Positions 46,796 to 58,575 are shown, counted from the first letter of the stretch. The stretch is 64,000 nt of DNA from Burkholderia sp. USMB20 (GCF_000949135.2 NZ_JTAN02000010.1:62001-126000); one strand, 5' to 3'. Translations and numbers: made by a program. Notes: generated by a model not told the origin, from the sequence alone.

Positions 46796-47392
46796 CTAGC
46801 ATCGGATGCTATTGATCGAAAGGCGGTTTTGACTCGGGAATGGTCGCGTTTTCCCGCCGTATGACGAGGAAGGTTCTTCATGCAGTTGGTCCGTAGTTTC
46901 GCGTGCACCGGCCGGCGCGCTTGCTTCGGAGGAGCCGAGATGATCCATGGAGGAGAAGAATGCGTACACTTCCGATCCCCAAAGGGCCGTTATGAACGCG
47001 GTAATAGCCAAATGGCTTCTGTATCGCTGAAGCCATGTCACCAATCTTCTGTAGAGCGGTCGCCTTGCCCCCATCTTAAGTCGGATTCGCATCTTAACCA
47101 CTGGACGGGTTTGCTCAATCGCAAGTTGAGGGAACAAGACCTGTCTAATGTAATACCATGTGTTGTACCACAGTAACGAGAAGAAGCCGATAAAAAGTGC
47201 TGTCGCCAACAAAACGGCTAGACCCTTTCCTGTGACGGTGATGATGCTGGCCACATGAGCCGAAAAAACCTTCGCGGCAGCTACGGCAAGAGCAACTACA
47301 AGCGTCGAGTTTTTGAGATGGTCGAAAAGCGCCTTGTGGTAGCGCTCTTCCGCAAGACGTTTCCAGCCGACCCTAATCGAATATTTCGCCAC
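46796..47392 (-). CDS. Membrane protein of unknown function upstream of the FRG gene
   Basis: 198 residues from GTG 47392. Two close hydrophobic segments (about residues 29-50 and 55-78: 'VVALAVAAAKVF', 'GLAVLLATALFIGFFSLLWY') and a third near 132-152 ('LAITAFITALWGSEVYAFF') predict an integral membrane protein with charged N- and C-termini. No family is recognised. It is on the same strand as the FRG gene, with a 91-base gap. A membrane protein paired with a soluble enzyme-like protein resembles the layout of abortive-infection pairs, but this is inference. Confidence 0.65.
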   Translation of the reverse strand: MAKYSIRVGWKRLAEERYHKALFDHLKNSTLVVALAVAAAKVFSAHVASIITVTGKGLAVLLATALFIGFFSLLWYNTWYYIRQVLFPQLAIEQTRPVVKMRIRLKMGARRPLYRRLVTWLQRYRSHLAITAFITALWGSEVYAFFSSMDHLGSSEASAPAGARETTDQLHEEPSSSYGGKTRPFPSQNRLSINSIRC

Positions 47393-47593
47393 AGGCTGTC
47401 CAGTTTTTATATCCCAATTCTATTACGGCAGCACGAGTGAAAACATGAGTGCTCGCGCGTCTGCGACGTGCTGCTAGTCGCGGGGTGTGTTCGACTGGAT
47501 TTGGTCCTTGTGTGTCATCACGTCACTGCAGTTCGACGACTGGGCGGGAATATATGTGGTCCTGCGCTATCGATACGCTGCTCGATTTGGTGG

Positions 47594-47638
47594 CAAAAAA
47601 TAAAATAGCCCGGAAGATTTTGGCAGTCGACCGGGCTA
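47594..47638 (-). terminator. Terminator downstream of gyrB
   Basis: An 8-bp stem TAGCCCGG / CCGGGCTA (47606-47613 with 47631-47638) has a T-rich run on the minus strand (complement of 47594-47605). It lies about 85 bases past the gyrB stop. The rest of the gap up to the membrane-protein gene (47393-47593) shows no gene. Confidence 0.7.
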
Positions 47639-47643
47639 CAAAA

Positions 47644-47702
47644 GTGACCAAATTTTCACGAACAATGAGAAATTTTTTTCATCTCAGTGACAAATTTTTC
47701 AC
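47644..47702. repeat. Three evenly spaced AT-rich palindromic repeats next to the gyrB stop
   Basis: GTGACCAAATTTTCAC (47644-47659), ATGAGAAATTTTTTTCAT (47665-47682) and GTGACAAATTTTTCAC (47687-47702) have start-to-start spacing of 21 and 22 bases, two helical turns. Each has near dyad symmetry. They lie between the gyrB stop (47724) and its terminator. They could be sites for a repressor or a transposition/integration protein, or the junction of the island. Confidence 0.7.
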
Positions 47703-47723
47703 TATCTCTGACAACCTACAGTG

Positions 47724-50225
<2,502 letters not shown>

Positions 50226-50391
50226 TCAGGTGGCGGCGCGGTGCGTTTCAGCGAGAGAAATCGCCGGGCCGCTCCAGTTTCCTGGCCCGCCCCAAGCGCC
50301 GAAAAGGCACCAAAGGGACGGGTTGTCGGTTCGCCATAAAAACGCCAAAGGGGCTTGCCGCCCCCTGGTGTGTGTCTTGATGTCGTGCGCG

Positions 50392-51498
50392 TCAGATGCG
50401 CATCGGCATCACGACATACTTGAACTCGTCGTTCTCGGGCACGGTAATCAGCGCGCTCGAGCTGGCGTCGCCGAGGCTCACCTGCACGGTGTCGACCTTC
50501 AGGTTCGCGAGCACGTCGAGCAGATACGTGACGTTGAAGCCGATGTCGACGGTATCGCCCTGGTAGGCGATTTCCAGTTCTTCCTGCGCCTCTTCCTGAT
50601 CGGCGTTGGTCGACATGATCTTCAGCTGGCCCGGCGCGATGATGCAGCGCACGCCCTTGAACTTGTCCGAGGTCAGGATGGCCGCGCGCTGCAGCGAACG
50701 CTGCAGTTCTTCACGGCCGATCTCGAACGTGTTCTTGTGCGCCTTCGGGATCACGCGCTGGAAGTCGGGGAACTTGCCCTCGACGAGTTTCGACACGAGC
50801 TCGACCTGGCCGAACGTGAACTTGGCCTGGGTTTGCGCGATGTCGATGGTGACGGTGTCGTCGATGTCTTCGAGCAGGCGCTGCAGCTCGAGAATCGTCT
50901 TGCGCGGCACGATGACTTCCTGGCGGCCGAACGTGCCGCCTTCGAGCTTCATCGACGAGAACGCGAGGCGGTGGCCGTCGGTGGCCACGGCCATCAGCTG
51001 GTCGCCGTCGACGACGAGCAGCATGCCGTTCAGGTAGTAGCGGATGTCCTGCTGCGCCATCGCGAAGTGGACCATGCCGAGCAGCTGGCGGAACGACTTC
51101 TGCGGGACGGTCAGGGTCGCGCCGAAATCCTTCGCCTGTGCGACGGTCGGGAACTCGTCGGCCGCCAGCGTCTGCAGTGCGAAACGGCTCTTGCCCGATT
51201 GAACGGTGAGGCGCTTGTCGGCGAGCGACAGCGTGACCTGGCCGTCAGGCATCGCGCGCAGGATGTCGAGCAGCTTGCGGGCGGCGACGGTGGTCGCGAC
51301 CTGGTCGCCGCCGACGCCGAAATCGGCGCGCGTGGTGATCTGCAGCTCCAGGTCGGTCGACAGGAACGAAACGTCCGGGCCGTTCTTGGTGATCAGCAGG
51401 TTGGCGAGGATCGGCAACGTATGGCGGCGTTCGACGATGCCGCTGACCGTTTGCAGCGGCCTGAGGAGGGTGTCTCGTTCGGTCTTGACCAGTTGCAT
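50392..51498 (-). CDS. dnaN: DNA polymerase III beta subunit (sliding clamp)
   Basis: 368 residues from ATG 51498. It is the ring-shaped clamp that tethers polymerase III. Three repeated clamp domains are visible; 'VERRHTLPILANLLI' at the N-terminus and 'ENDEFKYVVMPMRI' at the C-terminus are hallmark ends. 168 bases separate it from dnaA, with a terminator-like hairpin between them. Confidence 0.98.
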   Translation of the reverse strand: MQLVKTERDTLLRPLQTVSGIVERRHTLPILANLLITKNGPDVSFLSTDLELQITTRADFGVGGDQVATTVAARKLLDILRAMPDGQVTLSLADKRLTVQSGKSRFALQTLAADEFPTVAQAKDFGATLTVPQKSFRQLLGMVHFAMAQQDIRYYLNGMLLVVDGDQLMAVATDGHRLAFSSMKLEGGTFGRQEVIVPRKTILELQRLLEDIDDTVTIDIAQTQAKFTFGQVELVSKLVEGKFPDFQRVIPKAHKNTFEIGREELQRSLQRAAILTSDKFKGVRCIIAPGQLKIMSTNADQEEAQEELEIAYQGDTVDIGFNVTYLLDVLANLKVDTVQVSLGDASSSALITVPENDEFKYVVMPMRI

Positions 51499-51605
51499 AG
51501 AGTTCCTTCGTTGAGTAACGGCCTGCAGCGCAGCAGCCTCGCAGCGCCCCGCCGGCCGGGCTCTTGGCCCGCCACCACCGGGGCGGTCAAACCAGTATTG
51601 TGCCT

Positions 51606-51638
51606 CAAAACCGAACCGCCCCCCTTAATTTGGGGCGG
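51606..51638 (-). terminator. Terminator-like hairpin between dnaA and dnaN
   Basis: A 7-bp stem CCGCCCC / GGGGCGG (51616-51622 with 51632-51638) has TTTT further on the minus strand. Read leftwards it follows the dnaA stop, so it may attenuate dnaA transcription into dnaN. Confidence 0.6.
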
Positions 51639-51666
51639 ATGCCGAATTATCAAGCGCGGTGCGCGC

Positions 51667-53248
51667 TCAGCCCTTCAGCGTCTGTTCCAGCACGTGCAGC
51701 TCGTGGTTGAGCTGCGCGTCCTTGCTGCGCTCGTCGGCGATCTTGCGCACCGCGTGCAGCACGGTGGTGTGATCGCGCCCGCCGAACAGCTCGCCGATTT
51801 CCGGCAGGCTCTTCTGCGTGAGTTCCTTCGCGAGATACATCGCGATCTGCCGCGGCCGCGCGATGTTCGCGGGGCGCTTCTTCGAATACATGTCGGCGAC
51901 CTTGATGTTGTAGAAGTCGGCGACGGTCTTCTGGATGTTCTCGACCGAAATCTGCCGGTTTTGCACGGTCAGCAGATCCTTCAGCGCTTCCTTGGTCAGC
52001 TCGATCGAGATCTCGCGGCCGTGGAACTTCGAATACGCGAGGATCTTGCGCAGCGCGCCTTCGAGTTCGCGCACGTTCGAGCGCAGGTGCTTCGCGACGA
52101 AGAACGCGACGTCCTCCGACAGGTTCACGCCTTCCGACTGCGCCTTGCGCATCAGGATCGCGACGCGCATTTCCAGCTCGGGCGGCTCGATCGCGACGGT
52201 GAGGCCCGAGTCGAAGCGCGAGATCAGGCGATCGTCGATACCCGAGATTTCCTTCGGATACGTGTCGCTGGTGATGATCACCTGCGCCTTGTTCGCGACC
52301 AGCGCCTCGAACGCATAGAAGAATTCCTCTTGCGTGCGCGACTTGCCGGAGAAGAATTGAATATCGTCGATCAGCAGCAGGTCGAGCGAGTGGTAGTAGC
52401 GCTTGAAGTCGTCGAACGCCTTGCGCTGGTACGCCTTCACCACGTCGGACACGTACTGTTCCGCATGGATGTAGCGGATCCGCGCGCCGGCCTTGTCGAG
52501 CAGCAGCTGGTTGCCGATCGCGTGGATCAGGTGGGTCTTGCCGAGGCCGACGCCGCCGTACAGGAACAGCGGGTTGTACGAGATGCCCGGGTTGTCCGCG
52601 ACCTGGATCGCGGCGGCGCGCGCGAGCTGGTTCGCCTTACCGGTCACGAAGTTGTCGAACGTGAGCACCGGGTTCAGCTTCGAGCGTTCGTACATCGAAT
52701 CGGCTTCGCCGCCGTTCGCGGTGCCGCACCCGGGCCGGGCGCCACGTGCGGCGGCCGGCCGCCGCTTCGTGCGCGGGCAGGCTCGGCAGGTCGATGTCGG
52801 CGTCGTCGGCGTTCAGGTGGTGTGCGGCGGCCGCCGACGGCGTCATCGGCACGTCGGCCGGCGCGCTCGGTGCAGCCGATGCATTCGCGGTCAGATTGGC
52901 GGCGATCGCGGCCACCGTGGCGGCCGGGCCGCTCGGTGCGAGCGGCGCGCGTGGCGCGGCTGCGCCCGGTGCGGCGCTGGCCGCGGCGCTACGCATGCCT
53001 GCCTTCGGATCGAGGACGAACTGGACTTCGATCGGCGCATTCCAGAAATCCCGGGCCAGATCGGAGATCCGTCCCGAAAACTGGCTCTTGACCCAGTCCA
53101 GCTTGAAGCGGTTCGGCGCGGCGATGGACAGCGTGTTCGCCGACGCATCGAAGGCCACCGGGGCCAAGGGTTTGATCCACGTCACGTACTGCTGGGGCGT
53201 CAGCTCGCGCTCCAGCAGTGCGGAACAGTGTTGCCAGAAATCGTTCAT
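51667..53248 (-). CDS. dnaA: Chromosomal replication initiator DnaA, frameshifted as given
   Basis: From ATG 53248 the N-terminal frame ('[28 protein letters not shown]') runs in one frame to about 52740, where it breaks. The AAA+ and DNA-binding parts continue in another frame from about 52716 to the stop at 51667. The latter holds Walker A '[16 protein letters not shown]', Walker B '[10 protein letters not shown]' and the box-binding '[16 protein letters not shown]'. Adding one G in each of two short G runs near 52718-52745 restores a single frame of 527 codons. An essential gene is unlikely to be broken, so sequence error is probable. It opens the replication strand for initiation. Confidence 0.93.
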
Positions 53249-53669
53249 CAAGTAACTGTCGTTTTTTGCGTGCACAGCGCGGCTCGCCGGCGCCCTTGTC
53301 GCGGTTGCGCAACAAGGCCCGAAGCGGTCGTGCGAGCGTGCCTCGGACGCCTGCGTCACAGTGTTGGAGGGGCAGGCGCGGGCCGAGGCGGCGTGCGGGA
53401 TTCTTGGAGATAAGGCGAGATTCTACCGCCAAACGCGGCCACAGCGCGAGTTATCCACAGGCCGGGATTGTGGGTCGCGGGGCCGGATCGGCGCGGGCCG
53501 GCACAGGCGAGCGACTCCTAAAGTATTGACCGTCAAGAGAAAAACGGTTTAAATAGCGGGTTCCGCGAAAACCAATCCTGTATTCCCGGCGATTGCGTTC
53601 GCCCGAATGCCTCCGGTTAAGGGCACGCGGTCCCCTGAATTTCGACATTCTCGAACAAGTGAGAACATC
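53249..53669. other. dnaA-rpmH intergenic region, candidate replication origin
   Basis: About 420 bases between divergent dnaA and rpmH. There is a perfect DnaA box TTATCCACA at 53451-53459. Further consensus boxes are not obvious, though several near-matches (TTGTGGGT, TGTGCACA-like) lie within it. Gene direction diverges here, as at many bacterial origins. The rightmost part is AT-richer and carries the rpmH promoter. Origin assignment is inference. Confidence 0.45.
53527..53555 (+). promoter_or_regulatory. rpmH promoter
   Basis: -35 TTGACC (53527-53532), a 17-base spacer and -10 TTAAAT (53550-53555) lie about 115 bases before rpmH. It probably drives rpmH-rnpA-yidD-yidC. Confidence 0.65.
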
Positions 53670-53804
53670 ATGAAACGTACTTACCAACCGTCCGTGACGC
53701 GCCGCAAGCGCACCCATGGCTTCCGTGTCCGCATGAAGACGGCAGGTGGCCGCAAGGTCATCAACGCTCGCCGCGCGAAGGGCCGCAAGCGCCTCGCCAT
53801 CTAA
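53670..53804 (+). CDS. rpmH: 50S ribosomal protein L34
   Basis: 44 residues from ATG 53670: '[20 protein letters not shown]' and '[18 protein letters not shown]', an almost invariant L34 sequence. A part of the large ribosomal subunit near the exit tunnel. First gene of the rightward rpmH-rnpA-yidD-yidC run; rnpA begins 6 bases after its stop. Confidence 0.98.
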
Positions 53805-53810
53805 GGCAGG

Positions 53811-54281
53811 TTGCGCGCTGTGTCCGCCGTCCGCAGTCCTGCGGAAGGTGCCGTCGAGCCGGGTGCGAATCCGTCGCAGACGAAAGCCGCCTTCCCGAAA
53901 GCTGCGCGACTTCTGAAAACGGATGAATTTTCATCCGTTTTTCGTTTGCGCCCCTGGCGGCGCTCCGCGCACTTCGTGATCTACGGCAAGCCGACCGGTC
54001 AGCCCGCGCGTCTGGGGCTCGTCGTCGGCAAGAAGTATGCGCCGCGTGCAGTAACACGTAACCTCGTGAAGCGGCTGGCGCGCGATCAGTTTCGCCTGCG
54101 CCGGGCCGAATTCGCCGGTTACGACCTGCTGCTGCGGCAGCACACGCGCTTCGACAAGAAAGCGCTGCCGAGCGCGGCTTCCGCCCCGCTCGCGGCGATG
54201 TGCGCGGCCGAGATCCGCGAACTGCTCGACAGGGCAGTCCGGGAAATCGCCCGCCGGGCGTCGAAGCCCGCGTCCGAGTGA
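53811..54281 (+). CDS. rnpA: Ribonuclease P protein component
   Basis: About 156 residues if the TTG at 53811 is used; GTG 53820 is an alternative. The conserved part starts at '[19 protein letters not shown]', and the RNR motif region appears as '[16 protein letters not shown]'. It binds RNase P RNA to trim tRNA 5' ends. It sits 6 bases after rpmH, the normal arrangement. The first about 25 residues are not conserved, so the true start is uncertain. Confidence 0.93.
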   Translation: MRAVSAVRSPAEGAVEPGANPSQTKAAFPKAARLLKTDEFSSVFRLRPWRRSAHFVIYGKPTGQPARLGLVVGKKYAPRAVTRNLVKRLARDQFRLRRAEFAGYDLLLRQHTRFDKKALPSAASAPLAAMCAAEIRELLDRAVREIARRASKPASE

Positions 54282-54356
54282 CGCATCCGTGTCCGGTGCG
54301 GCGTTCGCGCCTGCCCGGTTGGTTTTGACGCGGCGTCGAACGGCGCCGCCCAAGGT

Positions 54357-54623
54357 ATGAAAACGGTATTGATCGCCTTGCTGCGCTTCTACAAGGTTGC
54401 CGTGAGCCCGATGCTCGGCAACCGTTGCCGTTTTTATCCTTCCTGTTCTGATTACGCGCGCGAGGCAATCCAGTATCATGGCGCCGCGCGCGGCACGTAT
54501 CTCGCCGTCAGGCGCGTGTGCCGATGCCATCCGTTTTCCGCGGGCGGTATCGACCTCGTCCCGCCGCCCAACTCCGACACTCGCGCTCGCGGCGAAGCCG
54601 ACGCGCGGTCCCATCGACTCTGA
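54357..54623 (+). CDS. yidD: Membrane protein insertion efficiency factor YidD
   Basis: 88 residues from ATG 54357 with AAGG just before it. '[29 protein letters not shown]' carries the conserved three-Cys YidD pattern, and '[17 protein letters not shown]' ends the domain. It aids YidC-dependent insertion at the membrane. It lies between rnpA and yidC with 8 bases to the latter. Confidence 0.95.
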   Translation: MKTVLIALLRFYKVAVSPMLGNRCRFYPSCSDYAREAIQYHGAARGTYLAVRRVCRCHPFSAGGIDLVPPPNSDTRARGEADARSHRL

Positions 54624-54631
54624 GACAACGC

Positions 54632-56287
54632 ATGGATATCAAACGCACCGTCCTATGGGTGATCTTCTTCATGTCAGCTGTCATGCTGTACGACAACTGG
54701 CAGCGCGACCATGGACGCCCGTCGATGTTCTTCCCGAGCGCCACGCAAACGGCCCCCGCGGCTGCAGGCGGTGCATCGGGCACGGGCGCGACGACGACCG
54801 CAGGTGACGCGCCTGCGGCAGCCGCAGGCACCGCACCGTCGACGACGGCACCGGCCGCGCAGGCGCAGCTCGTGAAGTTCTCGACCGACGTGTATGACGG
54901 CGAAATCGACACGCGCGGCGGCACGCTCGCGAAGCTGACGCTGAAGAAGCAGGGCGACGGCAAGCAGCCCGACCTGTACATCACGCTGTTCGACCATACG
55001 GCCGGCCACACGTATCTCGCGCGCTCGGGCCTGCTCGGCGGCGACTTCCCGAACCACAACGACGTCTATACGCAGGTCAACGCGGGCCCGACGTCGCTGA
55101 CGGGTGACCAGAACACGCTGAAGCTGTCGTTCGAATCGCCGGTGAAGGGCGGCGTGAAGGTCGTGAAGACCTACACGTTCACGCGCGGCAGCTACGTGAT
55201 CGGCGTCGACACCAAGATCGACAACGTCGGCACGGCCCCGGTCACGCCGACGGTCTACATGGAACTGGTGCGCGACAACACGGCCGTCGAAACGCCGATG
55301 TTCTCGCATACGTTCCTCGGGCCGGCGGTCTACACGGACGCGAAGCACTTCCAGAAGATCAACTTCAGCGACCTCGACAAGAACAAGGCCGACTTCGTGA
55401 ACTCCGCCGACAACGGCTGGGTCGCGATGGTGCAGCACTACTTCGCGTCGGCCTGGATTCCGCAGCAGGGCGTGAAGCGCGACATCTACGCTGAAAAGAT
55501 CGATCCGACGCTGTATCGCGTCGGCGTGAAGCAACCGGTCGCAGCCATTGCGCCGGGCCAGTCGGCCGACGTGCAGGCACGCCTGTTCGCCGGTCCGGAA
55601 GAAGAGCGCATGCTCGAAGGCGTCGCGCCGGGCCTGGAACTCGTGAAGGACTACGGCTGGGTGACGATCATCGCGAAGCCGCTGTTCTGGCTGCTCGAGA
55701 AGATCCACGGCGTCGTCGGCAACTGGGGCTGGGCGATCGTGCTGCTGACGGTGCTGATCAAGGCCGTGTTCTTCCCGCTGTCGGCTGCCAGCTACAAGTC
55801 GATGGCGCGCATGAAGGAAATCACGCCGCGCATGCAGGCGCTGCGCGAACGCTTCAAGAGCGATCCGCAGAAGATGAACGCCGCGCTGATGGAGCTGTAC
55901 AAGACCGAGAAGGTCAATCCGTTCGGCGGCTGCCTGCCGGTCGTGATCCAGATCCCGGTGTTCATCTCGCTGTACTGGGTGCTGCTCGCGTCGGTCGAAA
56001 TGCGCGGCGCGCCGTGGATTCTGTGGATTCACGACCTGTCGCAGCGCGACCCGTTCTTCATCCTGCCGGTGCTGATGGCCGTCTCGATGTTCGTGCAGAC
56101 GAGCCTGAACCCGACGCCGCCGGACCCGGTCCAGGCGAAGATGATGAAGTTTATGCCGATCGCGTTCTCGGTGATGTTCTTCTTCTTCCCGGCCGGCCTG
56201 GTGCTGTACTACGTCGTGAACAACGTGCTGTCGATCGCGCAGCAGTACTACATCACGCGCAAGCTCGGCGGCGGCAAGAAGGCCTGA
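54632..56287 (+). CDS. yidC: Membrane protein insertase YidC/Oxa1
   Basis: 551 residues from ATG 54632 ('[19 protein letters not shown]'). N-terminal helix, a large periplasmic beta-domain (about 70-330) with an Ala/Thr/Pro-rich linker before it, and a five-helix insertase core (about 360-545). The core begins '[21 protein letters not shown]' after 'VVGN'; '[22 protein letters not shown]' is the hydrophilic-groove block. It inserts proteins into the inner membrane. It ends before a bidirectional terminator. Confidence 0.97.
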   Translation: MDIKRTVLWVIFFMSAVMLYDNWQRDHGRPSMFFPSATQTAPAAAGGASGTGATTTAGDAPAAAAGTAPSTTAPAAQAQLVKFSTDVYDGEIDTRGGTLAKLTLKKQGDGKQPDLYITLFDHTAGHTYLARSGLLGGDFPNHNDVYTQVNAGPTSLTGDQNTLKLSFESPVKGGVKVVKTYTFTRGSYVIGVDTKIDNVGTAPVTPTVYMELVRDNTAVETPMFSHTFLGPAVYTDAKHFQKINFSDLDKNKADFVNSADNGWVAMVQHYFASAWIPQQGVKRDIYAEKIDPTLYRVGVKQPVAAIAPGQSADVQARLFAGPEEERMLEGVAPGLELVKDYGWVTIIAKPLFWLLEKIHGVVGNWGWAIVLLTVLIKAVFFPLSAASYKSMARMKEITPRMQALRERFKSDPQKMNAALMELYKTEKVNPFGGCLPVVIQIPVFISLYWVLLASVEMRGAPWILWIHDLSQRDPFFILPVLMAVSMFVQTSLNPTPPDPVQAKMMKFMPIAFSVMFFFFPAGLVLYYVVNNVLSIAQQYYITRKLGGGKKA

Positions 56288-56330
56288 CGCCCGTTGCACA
56301 CGCGGGCGGCCAGCCGCCCGCGATGCACGC

Positions 56331-56366
56331 AAAAAAGCCGCATGGTTTCATCCATGCGGCTTTTTT
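56331..56366. terminator. Bidirectional terminator between yidC and the XRE gene
   Basis: A perfect 15-bp inverted repeat AAAAAAGCCGCATGG / CCATGCGGCTTTTTT (56331-56345 with 56352-56366) has T-tracts on both strands. It serves convergent yidC and the XRE-type gene. Confidence 0.93.
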
Positions 56367-56407
56367 GTTTCTGGCGGGGGCGGCGCGGGGACGTGGACCG
56401 CTGCCGT

Positions 56408-56845
56408 TCAGGCCTTCTTCGCTTCGACTTTCGTGTCGCCGCCGTAGAACTGCTCGATCAGTTCCTGAACGAGGTAACGCTGATGCGGCGGCAGCGCCTC
56501 GATCTTCGACGCGAGTTCGATCGTCTCGGGCGTCGGCGGATAACGCTCGTCGCGCGGCAGCGGTTGCGGCGTCGTGTGTTCGGTCACGCTCGGCGACGGC
56601 CCGTAATGCAGCCAATGCAGTTCGACGCGCAACCAGTCGGCGAGCGTTTCGAGTTTGTCCGGCGTCGGAATCGTGCGGCCCGTCAGCCATTTGTGCGCGG
56701 TTTGCGGCGAAACCGGCTGCGCACCGCGGTGACGCAGATTGAACCGGTTCGCGAGTTCCGTCGCGCCGGTGACCTTGTCCGGGCTGCGCCGCAAGGCGAA
56801 TTTCAGGCGTTCCGAGAACGCTGCTTTTTCTTCGGGTGTCGGCAT
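56408..56845 (-). CDS. XRE-like transcriptional regulator (phage-repressor type HTH)
   Basis: 145 residues from ATG 56845; an upstream in-frame TTG (56884) is less likely. The HTH lies at about 8-70: 'ERLKFALRRSPDKVTGATELANRFNLRHRGAQPVSPQTAHKWLTGRTIPTPDKLETLADWL'. A C-terminal helical tail ('LASKIEALPPHQRYLVQELIEQFYGG') follows, possibly for dimer formation. A divided inverted repeat upstream (56908-56994) may be its operator. The target genes are unknown. It is convergent with yidC. Confidence 0.85.
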   Translation of the reverse strand: MPTPEEKAAFSERLKFALRRSPDKVTGATELANRFNLRHRGAQPVSPQTAHKWLTGRTIPTPDKLETLADWLRVELHWLHYGPSPSVTEHTTPQPLPRDERYPPTPETIELASKIEALPPHQRYLVQELIEQFYGGDTKVEAKKA

Positions 56846-56907
56846 GGGGGTGATTGTGCAATTCCACCGACACGTCTCAGACAACCATATAAGCTAAACA
56901 TAGCCTG

Positions 56908-56994
56908 TTCGGACGAATCCCAACCTGCCGTGGACCGTGCGGCGGAATTGGGGGCCGCAGTGTCGGACCGTTCGGAAAGGCATACTCGTCCGAA
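56908..56994. promoter_or_regulatory. Split inverted repeat upstream of the XRE gene
   Basis: TTCGGACGA (56908-56916) and TCGTCCGAA (56986-56994) are exact inverted copies about 70 bases apart, with a partial copy GTTCGGA between them (about 56970). They lie in the gap between the XRE gene and mnmE and could be operator sites for the regulator, possibly with looping. Confidence 0.4.
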
Positions 56995-57031
56995 ATGGAC
57001 AGGACGTGATTGTCCGGCATTGATACTCGAC

Positions 57032-57049
57032 TTATCCCCGTCGGGATAA
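57032..57049. promoter_or_regulatory. Palindrome TTATCCC-CGTC-GGGATAA upstream of mnmE
   Basis: A perfect 7-bp inverted repeat with a 4-base loop, about 135 bases before mnmE. Its half-site resembles a DnaA box start (TTATCC) but differs in the last bases. It may be a regulator site; no factor is assigned. Confidence 0.4.
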
Positions 57050-57183
57050 ATTCGGGTAAGTTCGACGCCGATCAGGCGTCCGGTGGCGTGCGGGCCGGCA
57101 GGCTACAATGCCGGCGTCCCGATGCCCGAACTGTTGTGCGGGCGCACCATTGACGCTCTGTTCACCCGATTCATCCGATTCCC

Positions 57184-58575
57184 ATGCTCGCTACCGATTC
57201 CGATCCGATCGTCGCCATTGCCACTGCTGCCGGCCGGGGGGGCATCGGCGTCGTCCGCGTGTCGTTCGGGCGCGGCGGCGAGGCGGCCGCGCTGCCGCTG
57301 ATCGACGCGTTGTGCGGGCAGCGGCTCGCGCCGCGCCATGCGAGCTACGTGCCGTTCCTCGACGAGCACGGCGCGCCGCTCGACCGCGGAATCGCGCTGT
57401 ATTTCCCCGCGCCGCATTCGTACACCGGCGAGCACGTGCTCGAGTTGCAGGGGCACGGCGGGCCGATCGTGATGCAGCTGCTGCTGCAGCGTTGCCTCGA
57501 TGCGGGGCGCGGCTTCGGGCTTCGGCTCGCGGAACCGGGCGAATTCACGCGGCGCGCGTTTCTGAACGACAAGCTTGATCTTGCGCAGGCCGAGGCCGTC
57601 GCCGACCTGATCGAGGCGAGTACCGAAGCGGCGGCGCGCTCGGCCGGGCGCTCGCTCGACGGCGCGTTCTCGCGGCAGATCCACGCGCTCGTCGAGGATG
57701 TGATCACGCTGCGGATGCTGGTCGAGGCGACGCTCGATTTCCCGGAAGAGGAAATCGACTTCCTGGAAGCGGCCGATGCGCGCGGCAAGCTCGCGAGGAT
57801 CCGCGAGCAACTGGCGCACGTGCTCGGTGACGCGCGGCAGGGCGCGCTGCTGCGCGAAGGGTTGTCGGTCGTGCTCGCGGGGCAGCCGAACGTCGGCAAG
57901 TCGTCGCTGCTGAACGCGCTCGCCGGCGCGGAGCTGGCGATCGTCACGCCGATCGCGGGCACGACGCGCGACAAGGTCGCGCAGACGATCCAGGTCGAAG
58001 GGATTCCGCTGCACATCATCGATACGGCCGGGCTGCGCGAGACAGAGGACGAAGTCGAGCGGATCGGGATTGCGCGCACGTGGAGCGAGATCGAGCGCGC
58101 CGACGTCGTGCTGCATCTGCTCGATTCGCGCACGGGGATGACGGCGGACGACGAGACGATCGCGGCCCGGTTCCCGGATGGTGTGCCGGTGGTGCGGGTG
58201 TTGAACAAGACGGACCTCACCGGCGTGCCGGCGTGCGTCGAGCATCCGGCGGAAGGCGACCTGACCGAGGTGCATCTGTCGGCCAAGCGCGGCGACGGCA
58301 TCGACATGTTGCGCGCGGAACTGCTGCGGATCGCGGGGTGGCAGGCGGGGGCGGAAGGCGTTTATCTGGCGCGCGAGCGGCACTTGATTGCGCTGCGGGC
58401 TGCGCAGGAGCATCTGGCGCAGGCGGCGGATCACGCCGAGCAGCGCGCGCAATCGCTCGATCTGTTTGCGGAGGAACTGCGGCTCGCGCAGGAGCAACTC
58501 AATGCGATTACCGGGGAATTCACTTCGGATGATCTGCTGGGCGTGATTTTCAGCAGGTTTTGTATTGGGAAGTAA
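57184..58575 (+). CDS. mnmE: tRNA modification GTPase MnmE
   Basis: 463 residues from ATG 57184. N-terminal formyl-THF-binding domain ('[21 protein letters not shown]', '[27 protein letters not shown]'), a G domain in the middle (P-loop '[14 protein letters not shown]', about 233; '[10 protein letters not shown]'; 'NKTD'), and the C-terminal 'FCIGK', the invariant CIGK tail. With MnmG it modifies U34 of certain tRNAs. It closes the conserved rpmH-rnpA-yidD-yidC-mnmE order. Confidence 0.97.
   Translation: MLATDSDPIVAIATAAGRGGIGVVRVSFGRGGEAAALPLIDALCGQRLAPRHASYVPFLDEHGAPLDRGIALYFPAPHSYTGEHVLELQGHGGPIVMQLLLQRCLDAGRGFGLRLAEPGEFTRRAFLNDKLDLAQAEAVADLIEASTEAAARSAGRSLDGAFSRQIHALVEDVITLRMLVEATLDFPEEEIDFLEAADARGKLARIREQLAHVLGDARQGALLREGLSVVLAGQPNVGKSSLLNALAGAELAIVTPIAGTTRDKVAQTIQVEGIPLHIIDTAGLRETEDEVERIGIARTWSEIERADVVLHLLDSRTGMTADDETIAARFPDGVPVVRVLNKTDLTGVPACVEHPAEGDLTEVHLSAKRGDGIDMLRAELLRIAGWQAGAEGVYLARERHLIALRAAQEHLAQAADHAEQRAQSLDLFAEELRLAQEQLNAITGEFTSDDLLGVIFSRFCIGK

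Noticed and set aside
47644-47723. Right end of a Tn7-like or CRISPR-associated transposon
   Set aside because: The repeats recall TnsB sites, but no tns genes, no matching left end and no target duplication could be found in the window; kept only as a repeat finding.
53249-53669. A firm oriC call
   Set aside because: Only one consensus DnaA box was found by eye; without GC-skew and box scoring it is listed only as a candidate.
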